A stretch of DNA of 64,000 bases from positions 8,822,361-8,886,360 of the forward strand of contig JAVGWX010000019.1 in assembly GCA_036924085.1 (NCBI GenBank), read 5' to 3'. Source of the stretch: Ariolimax columbianus (Eukaryota; Mollusca; Gastropoda; Stylommatophora; Arionidae). Position numbers and translations under genes: made by a program. The notes beneath the pieces were generated by a model. It was not told where the DNA came from and searched no databases. It saw nothing but the letters and a program-made list of their open reading frames with translations. This document shows, piece by piece, positions 58,600 to 64,000 of this stretch (position 1 is its first letter; every line of letters begins with the position of its first letter).

Positions 58600-58920
58600 G
58601 TATGGTCAGGCAACAAAAACTAACTAACATGTTAGTCAGGATCAGGCAAAATATACTGACCAAGAACCCCACTTCGACTTCCCCGCAGTTCTCCCCGCAG
58701 TCATGCTCTTTTCTTGGCAGTCTAACAAAGTGGGGGATTAATGTGATCTCCGTAGTAGTGAGCCACACGTAGGTAATGCTAGCATAGCACAACCGCCTGG
58801 AGGACCCCAGATCATCCTTCATAAGCACTGCAGCCCACCACCTAACTCCCCTTTTCAGAGAGAACACACAAATAGTAAACAAACTAATCATGAACATGTA
58901 TCATTATCAACACCAACAAC
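58600..58920 (+). repeat. Dispersed repeat family A, copy 2
   Basis: ATGTTAGTCAGGATCAGGCA, TCTCCGTAGTAGTGAGCCAC, ACAACCGCCTGGAGGACCCC. The right end is diverged and lacks the TGTGGGCATTC block, but has CAACACCAACAACAA. Confidence 0.85.
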
Positions 58921-58924
58921 AATT

Positions 58925-59240
58925 TGCCTATAGTATTTGTACCACGCTTCAGCTGTCCTTAACCATATGCTGTACCTATACGGGACATGGGATTAATTTT
59001 AATCTTTCTTACATCTGTTGCTAAGCCGGGGATTTCAACTGGTAGCTCCTACTTATATTTCCGTAATGCTCTCTATACTTTCCAACTGCTCTTCAATTCT
59101 GGTAGCGAGTCATTACAGGGTCGAAAATAAGTATATCCGTTTAAAGAGATGGTGTTATTTCTTATTCTCTTAAACATCTTCACGTATAATATCATATGTT
59201 GTCAGACAAATAAAAAGGAGGTTAGGTAAATTCATGAACT
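58925..59240. other. Unassigned sequence
   Basis: No feature recognised. Confidence 0.4.
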
Positions 59241-59244
59241 GATT

Positions 59245-59445
59245 ACCAGCTATTTTCAATTAGTGCAGATCGATTCAATCTTCGTTTTCAATTGTTGCAA
59301 GTCGCTTCAAACTTTATTTTGAATTATTCCAGATTACTCCAAAACTCAAATTTGACGCAGATCAGTTCAATCTTTAATTCAGATTTGTGCAAATCACTTT
59401 AAATTTCATATTGAATTAGTGCAAATCACTTCAATATGGCTTGGC
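59245..59445. repeat. Degenerate tandem repeat of about 37 bp
   Basis: About five weak copies of a unit around TGAATTAGTGCAAATCACTT followed by CAATCTTT. Confidence 0.65.
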
Positions 59446-59775
59446 TTCGTTCGTTCTCAATCTCCCGCTACCAAACCCTAAAAGGGCTAAGTAGCAGCAT
59501 GTAGTCCAGAGAACAGATTGCGTTGTGTCGTAGTTTACAGCTTGACTGCGATATTTGCACCTTTTGGTTCAACACATCCGACTTTAGCAAGCATTTTTAG
59601 TACCGGGCTAGCAATCCCTCTTCGATCTCATCTCCTTAGCCAGTCTGCCCTGCTGCAGCCTGTTATCTAGGATCACCGCGTGGAGGTGTAGAAGGGTCTT
59701 GTCAGCTCTGTTTCGCTGACCCTGACGCTAGCAGTCAGCTATGGGTCGCTAACCACTGCAGCTCTTACGCTGCCC
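59430..59775 (-). mobile_element. SINE family C, minus-strand copy
   Basis: Inverted relative of 20490-20835. Landmarks as read on +: GGCTTGGCTTCGTTCGTTCT, ACAGCTTGACTGCGATATTT, ACATCCGACTTTAGCAAGCA, AGGATCACCGCGTGGAGGTG, AACCACTGCAGCTC. Most of the length is shared. Confidence 0.85.
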
Positions 59776-60004
59776 AATATCACACACGAATTACGCATGT
59801 CGCTAGAAACTTCATACCTCTATATATCCATGTCGTTCCTTAAAAAGCAAAAAACCATCACTTGAGATCATACCTTAACGAAAGCATAAGCAATTATAAT
59901 ATGTAGACAGAGATCTTGTCACTGGAATTGTTTGTAATGTTTACTGTTTTATTATACTTGTGCTGAGCAGATGACGATGATGATGATGATGGTGATGATG
60001 ATGA

Positions 60005-60240
60005 TATTGAATGCCCACAACGAGTAAGATTACCCCGTGCGCAATGAAAATGTGCGTTTATTGACGAGTTGTAGCAGCTTTTTTAATATCACGAGCATGC
60101 TTGTGAAGGTGGACCATAGTCCTACAGGCGGCTATATTATGCTTGGCTTAATCTGCGTGTCGCTCACTAGTTAATGGGATCATGTCGATCCACCACCTCG
60201 CTGCCGTGAAAACAGCTGGTATAAATAGATAACTACGAGG
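60005..60240 (-). repeat. Dispersed repeat family A, minus-strand copy
   Basis: On the minus strand: GTGAGCGACACGCAGATTAA, GCCGCCTGTAGGACTATGGT, CCACCTTCACAAGCATGCTC, then TCGTTGTGGGCATTCAATAT and a (CAT)n run (59970-60005) in place of the (AAC) tail. It is more diverged than the plus copies. Its 5' side faces right and continues into the 40-bp array. Confidence 0.75.
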
Positions 60241-60560
60241 TATATTTTTCCTGACCCTAACAAACATGTCTGATCAGTATATTTTTACTGACCCTAACAA
60301 ACATGTTTGATCAATATATTTTGCCTGACGATAACAAACATGTCTGATCAGTATATTTTGCCTGAACCTAACCAACACATCTGATCAGTATGTTTTGCCT
60401 GACCTTAACCAACATGTCTGATCAGTATATTTTGATTGACCCTAACTTATTTGTCCAATCAGTGTATTTTGCCTGACCCTAATCAACATGTTTCATCATT
60501 TTATTTTGCCTGACCCTAATCAACATGTTTCATCAGTGTATTTTGCCTGACCATACGATT
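60240..60560 (-). repeat. 40-bp minisatellite formed from the 5' segment of family A
   Basis: About eight copies of TTTTGCCTGACCCTAACCAA, CATGTCTGATCAGTATATT, period 40. The reverse complement (TGATCAGACATGTTGG, TTAGGGTCAGGCAAAATATA) is the 5' end of family A as seen at 60640-60680 and 62595-62645. Orientation agrees with the minus-strand family A copy on its left. Confidence 0.88.
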
Positions 60561-60629
60561 TCTACGATGTAATGTAAAACCACGTCTTTCGAACAAAAAG
60601 TATATTATACATGAACTATTTCTACTATT

Positions 60630-60978
60630 TCTAACGTCTGGTCAGGCACAACATGCTGATCGGATATGTTAGTCAAGGCCAGGCAAAATAAACCTGCTAA
60701 GCCCCCCACCTCAGCTTCCCCGCAGCCCTCTCTGGAAACGAACTGTTCTTATGCAGCCTGGCTAACGAGGTGAGGAATTGACAATGTCCCCGTAGTAGTG
60801 AGCGTCAGGCAAATGAAGCTAGGCATATCACAACTGCCTGGAGGACCCCGGTCCACCTTTATCAGCATGCTCAGGATGTGAGGAAAACTACCGCAACCTG
60901 CCACTTAACGTCCTTTTTAGGTCGCATAAAAGAGTAAACCTACTCACTGTGGACATTCGAAACAACAACAACAACCAT
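60630..60978 (+). repeat. Dispersed repeat family A, copy 3
   Basis: ATGTTAGTCAAGGCCAGGCA, TCCCCGTAGTAGTGAGCGTC, ACTGCCTGGAGGACCCCGGT, CTGCCACTTAACGTCC, CTCACTGTGGACATTCGAAA and an (AAC) tail. Full-length. Confidence 0.9.
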
Positions 60979-60989
60979 TCCTGCTCTGT

Positions 60990-61268
60990 AGGGTACCACA
61001 TGTAGTTGTCGAAAAGATGAACATTAGAAATACTGAAATTATACCATAATAGTGTAACACCACATGTAGTTGTCGAAAAGATGAACATTAGAAATACTGA
61101 AATTCTACCATAATATTGTAACATCACATGTAGATGTAGAACAGAAGAACATTAGACACAAATCATTTCTACCATGTATCGTAAGACCACATGTAGATGT
61201 AGAACAGAAGAAATTAGACACAAATCATTTCTACCATGTATCGTAAGACCACATGTACGTGTCGAGCA
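60990..61268. repeat. 64-bp tandem repeat
   Basis: Four copies of ACCACATGTAGTTGTCGAAA, AGATGAACATTAGAAATACT, GAAATTATACCATAATAGTGT, period about 64. Confidence 0.92.
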
Positions 61269-61384
61269 AACGAGAAGGAGTAACGGCCGTTTCCCGGACA
61301 AAAACACAAATTAAAATCTGCCCAAGTTATTTGTAACTTTCCCCAGAAGGTTTGTTGAGAGCAGCTATATATGCGCCTAAAATG

Positions 61385-61510
61385 TTGCCGGCTTATAACT
61401 CTAGTGTTTGAGTCTATTAAGATGGACTCGAACATCGGTAAAAACCATCTTCCAAGAAACTGGTTGTTTACAGACTCTGTAAAGTCTTCTAAACCAGTAT
61501 AAAAACCTTT
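61385..61510 (+). repeat. Fragments of family B and of the CR1-like 3' end
   Basis: 61395-61435 matches family B (AGTGTTTGAGTCTATTAAGA, TGGACTCG). 61458-61505 matches the tail of the CR1-like copies (ACTGGTTGTTTACAGACTCT, TCTTCTAAACCAGTATAAA). Confidence 0.65.
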
Positions 61511-62085
61511 AGTTGAGCTAACGTTGGACGCGAATAATTTATTATGTAATGTAAGTCAGTGTAAAGTTGAGAATAATAAGAACTAAATATATTTGTTTCG
61601 ATTCCTGCTTTCTTGAATTTTTATTTTGTAGATCGTGTATCTTGTCTTTTGGATCGGACTTGAAGAACAAGATACACGCATGATGTTAACTTGTACTATT
61701 GTCCCTCGCATTGACTGTCAGTGAGTCACATTTGCTGTAGTCTCAACAATAACATACTCAGATAATATATCACCACTATGAGCTATTTCCAGTGTCAGAC
61801 TCTTGCATGGCTACGCGTCATGTTATCCTGAAGTATCACAGACAATTAGAACGAGATGAGATTTGATTTCCTTCATAAGAAACAATAATGATTTTCATTT
61901 ATTATGTTTCAACACCTTTTGTCTTCTGTACGTGTTACACGTGCAAGTAGCGGTGCAATAATACAAGATTATATTACATGATGATTAATGTATATTATGT
62001 TGTGCGAAAAGCCAAAACTTGAGAGTACACCAACATTGATACAACCACATACTGATAAAATACAAATAATGAACCATGATATTCT
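61511..62085. other. Unassigned, with a 12-bp inverted repeat
   Basis: CGTGTATCTTGT at 61634-61645 and its exact complement at 61667-61678 would form a 12-bp hairpin with a 21-base loop. The rest shows nothing. Confidence 0.5.
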
Positions 62086-62089
62086 TCTT

Positions 62090-62500
62090 CTTCTTTATCG
62101 TACGCAGCTATCATACTGCGATTAACGTTGTACCGTTTCGTTAAGCCTGTGGCCCAGTGCATCGAATTTCAACAGGCGTTTCTGTAGGGATGCCCTCCTT
62201 AGACTTTGACTGTCCCCAGCCTATCTGCAAGGCAGCAATTGTTTGTGATCAGAGTTGTCTCTCTTATGGAAGTTATCTTACAGGACTAACGAGTCTTCAC
62301 TACTCGTGTCTATAGGGTGCGGTGATGATATATGAGATATGATATGGACTATGTACTGGTTTGTACTAACCCGGAAGAGAGGCAGTCCAGCGTGTCTGTA
62401 TCCCAGGATCGTCACGTCCTGCCAGAACGTAGCATTTGCATGTGAGTGGGGTATCTCTTTGCTCCCTTTATTTTCTCGGCTTCTCTGCAGTGATGAACCA
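62090..62500 (-). mobile_element. Composite SINE, minus copy without the 28S head
   Basis: Inverted relative of 21990-22410. Landmarks on +: CTTCTTCTTCTTTATCG (tail), GGCCCAGTGCATCGAATTTC (shared tail domain), CGTTTCTGTAGGGATGCCCT, GGATCGTCACGTCCTGCCAG, CTTTATTTTCTCGGCTTCTC. It stops near CTGCAGTGATG, before the 28S-derived part, so it is 5' truncated. Confidence 0.88.
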
Positions 62501-62584
62501 TGAAATTCACACACCATACACATAAAGCACAACTTTCTTCAAACACAGGCATTTATAATAAATTAGTGGGGAGAAAGACTAACG

Positions 62585-62870
62585 TATGGGCTAGCAGAAC
62601 ATACTGATCAGGCACCTTAGTCAGGGTCAGACAAAATATACTGGCCAAGACCCCCACCTCACCTTACTTGTAGTCCTCCATGGAAACGGATTGTGCTTTC
62701 TGGCTAACGAAGTGAGAGATCGACGAGATCTCCGTAGTAGTGAAAGTCACGCAGATGAAACCAAGCATGGAATGTGAGGAAAACTACTGTAACCCGCCAC
62801 TACACGTCCTTTTCAAGGCGCACAAAAGTATAAACCTACTCATTGTGGGCATTCACAACAACAACAAAAA
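62585..62870 (+). repeat. Dispersed repeat family A, copy 4
   Basis: GATCAGGCACCTTAGTCAGG, TCTCCGTAGTAGTGAAAGTC, CCCGCCACTACACGTCC, CTCATTGTGGGCATTCACAA and an (AAC) tail. An internal part around the CTGGAGGACC block is deleted. Confidence 0.88.
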
Positions 62871-62874
62871 CAAA

Positions 62875-63365
62875 TTAATTACTAAAGAACGTATCACATT
62901 GACTTGGACTAGTACAGGTATCAAAGTAAAGCATACACTCCTAGATATTCAAAGAACAAGTGTGTGGTCCAGACGTTGTGGACCTTGCTTATAGTACAAA
63001 TTTACCAGGTTCAAATGACATCATGCTGAGATCAGACACATCGTGAGTTTTGTTCATGGTAGCAATGCTTCTCACAGTCGACCCAGCTGTTAAAAGATTC
63101 ATAGCGAAGTCAGGAGAAAATTCTACAGCCACCACGGGAACTATGCAATTCGTCCTCTGTCGTATGAACATTAATCAATAAAAGGGAGTGAGTACATACA
63201 AGGGTGAAAGGTTCAAGAAAGTCTGTTCTCTGATCCATTTTCCGTTTACAAATTAAAAACTGCAATACGTTTTCCGTAAAACTATTAATCAATCACAATT
63301 AACCCTGCAACAAATGCGCGTAATATATGTGAAACGAAGACATGACCCACAAACCAGCCGATACA
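62875..63365. other. Unassigned intron 3 sequence
   Basis: No feature recognised. Confidence 0.4.
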
Positions 63366-63369
63366 AATA

Positions 63370-63650
63370 TGGTACATGGAACAGTAAGCAACATCATGAA
63401 TACACAACACAGTAAACAAACAATGAACACACAAAACGCTAAACAGAACCTTGGATATACAAAACAGTAAACAAAACAATAAACACACAAAATAGTAAAC
63501 AAAACAATAAACACGAAAAAATACTGAACAAAACCATTAATACACAAAGCGGTAAACAAAACCATCAATACACAAAACAGTACACAAACCATTTGAGACA
63601 CAATACAGTAAATAAGATCATTGACACACAAAACAGTAACCAAAATTAGT
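63370..63650. repeat. A/C-rich tandem repeat of about 28 bp
   Basis: About ten irregular copies around ACACAAAACAGTAAACAAAA, CAATAA. It ends 130 bases before micro-exon 4. Confidence 0.9.
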
Positions 63651-63785
63651 CAAGAAATAGACACACACACACACGTGTGCCAATACTTAATTTCGAAGAT
63701 ACAAACCCATTCACTACTAAAGACACACAAAGGATATATTATTGGTCTTCACTTAACGATGTTTCTTGTTTGTGTACTCCATCAG

Positions 63786-63806
63786 AGAGCACCTGTTCCA
63801 GAAGAT
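63786..63806 (+). CDS. Secreted micro-exon gene, exon 4 (21 nt)
   Basis: The acceptor TTGTTTGTGTACTCCATCAG is preceded by the branch-point-like CACTTAACG about 30 bases upstream. The donor GAT|GTAAGTTTGG is near consensus. The exon is in phase 0 at both ends and encodes RAPVPED. Joined to exon 3, its first arginine completes RRKR, a furin-type site, so cleavage would release a product beginning APVPED. The gene must continue to the right of the window, where the remaining exons, stop codon and poly(A) site should lie. Evidence is splice-site strength plus frame agreement across three exons. Confidence 0.55.
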
Positions 63807-63809
63807 GTA

Positions 63810-63858
63810 AGTTTGGATATTTTCACCTACATCAACCCACACATACACACACTATCAC

Positions 63859-63906
<48 letters not shown>

Positions 63907-64000
63907 TTATTTATATATACATACATACACATACACATATATATATATATATATATTTATAAATACATACATACATACACACACAAATATGCATACACAA
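63810..64000. repeat. CA and TA microsatellites after exon 4
   Basis: (CACACA)n and (TA)n runs begin about 30 bases after the exon 4 donor and run to the window edge. Confidence 0.97.

Noticed and set aside
61507..61550. Possible exon before GTAAGTCAG at 61551
   Set aside because: In the frame required after exon 3 it meets TAA at the third codon, and the upstream sequence is a repeat fragment.

Overview
This is a piece of an animal nuclear genome, not a prokaryote or organelle. There are no long intact reading frames. Almost everything recognisable is decayed non-LTR retrotransposon, tRNA-derived SINE, other dispersed repeats, or minisatellite. Base composition is moderately AT-rich, and there is a 100-base N gap at 16945-17044. 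The mixture of LINE types (RTE-like, L2/CR1-like, I-like with RNase H) and several SINE families with a common tail suggests an invertebrate, most likely a mollusc or other lophotrochozoan. That assignment is inference; the species was not recognised.

Layout. Left third (1-18.1 kb): a mariner-type MITE, CR1 and RTE-like LINE fragments, and four sizeable tandem arrays. These are a 50-bp array of about 2.9 kb, an 82-bp array, a 72-bp array of about 2.8 kb running into the gap, and a 20-bp array of about 1 kb. 18.1-24 kb is mostly unassigned sequence with SINEs and a composite element that carries the 3' end of 28S rRNA. 24-41 kb is a field of broken LINEs on both strands, three SINE families, and minisatellites that grow inside LINE coding motifs. 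41-64 kb contains more arrays, LINEs and an inverted pair of one dispersed repeat family.

The one candidate host gene lies on the + strand from about 43.17 kb to beyond the right edge. It has a TATA box (43174), a short 5' untranslated exon with a consensus donor (43243/43244), and an exon with a Kozak-context ATG and a signal peptide (51752-51821). These are followed by a 14-nt micro-exon (56274-56287) and a 21-nt micro-exon (63786-63806). Splice phases agree throughout, and the two micro-exons together build a tetrabasic RRKR processing site straight after the signal peptide. The introns are 8.5, 4.5 and 7.5 kb and are filled with LINEs and minisatellites. The gene would encode a secreted, proteolytically processed product whose mature part is mostly outside the window.

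A second recurring theme is that minisatellites here often start inside retroelement coding sequence. They involve conserved RT motifs (27.2, 27.8, 39.7 and 52.4 kb) or the post-RNase H region (31.0 kb). Three of these arrays have periods that are multiples of three (33, 57 and 57 bp), so the reading frame is kept through the expansion.
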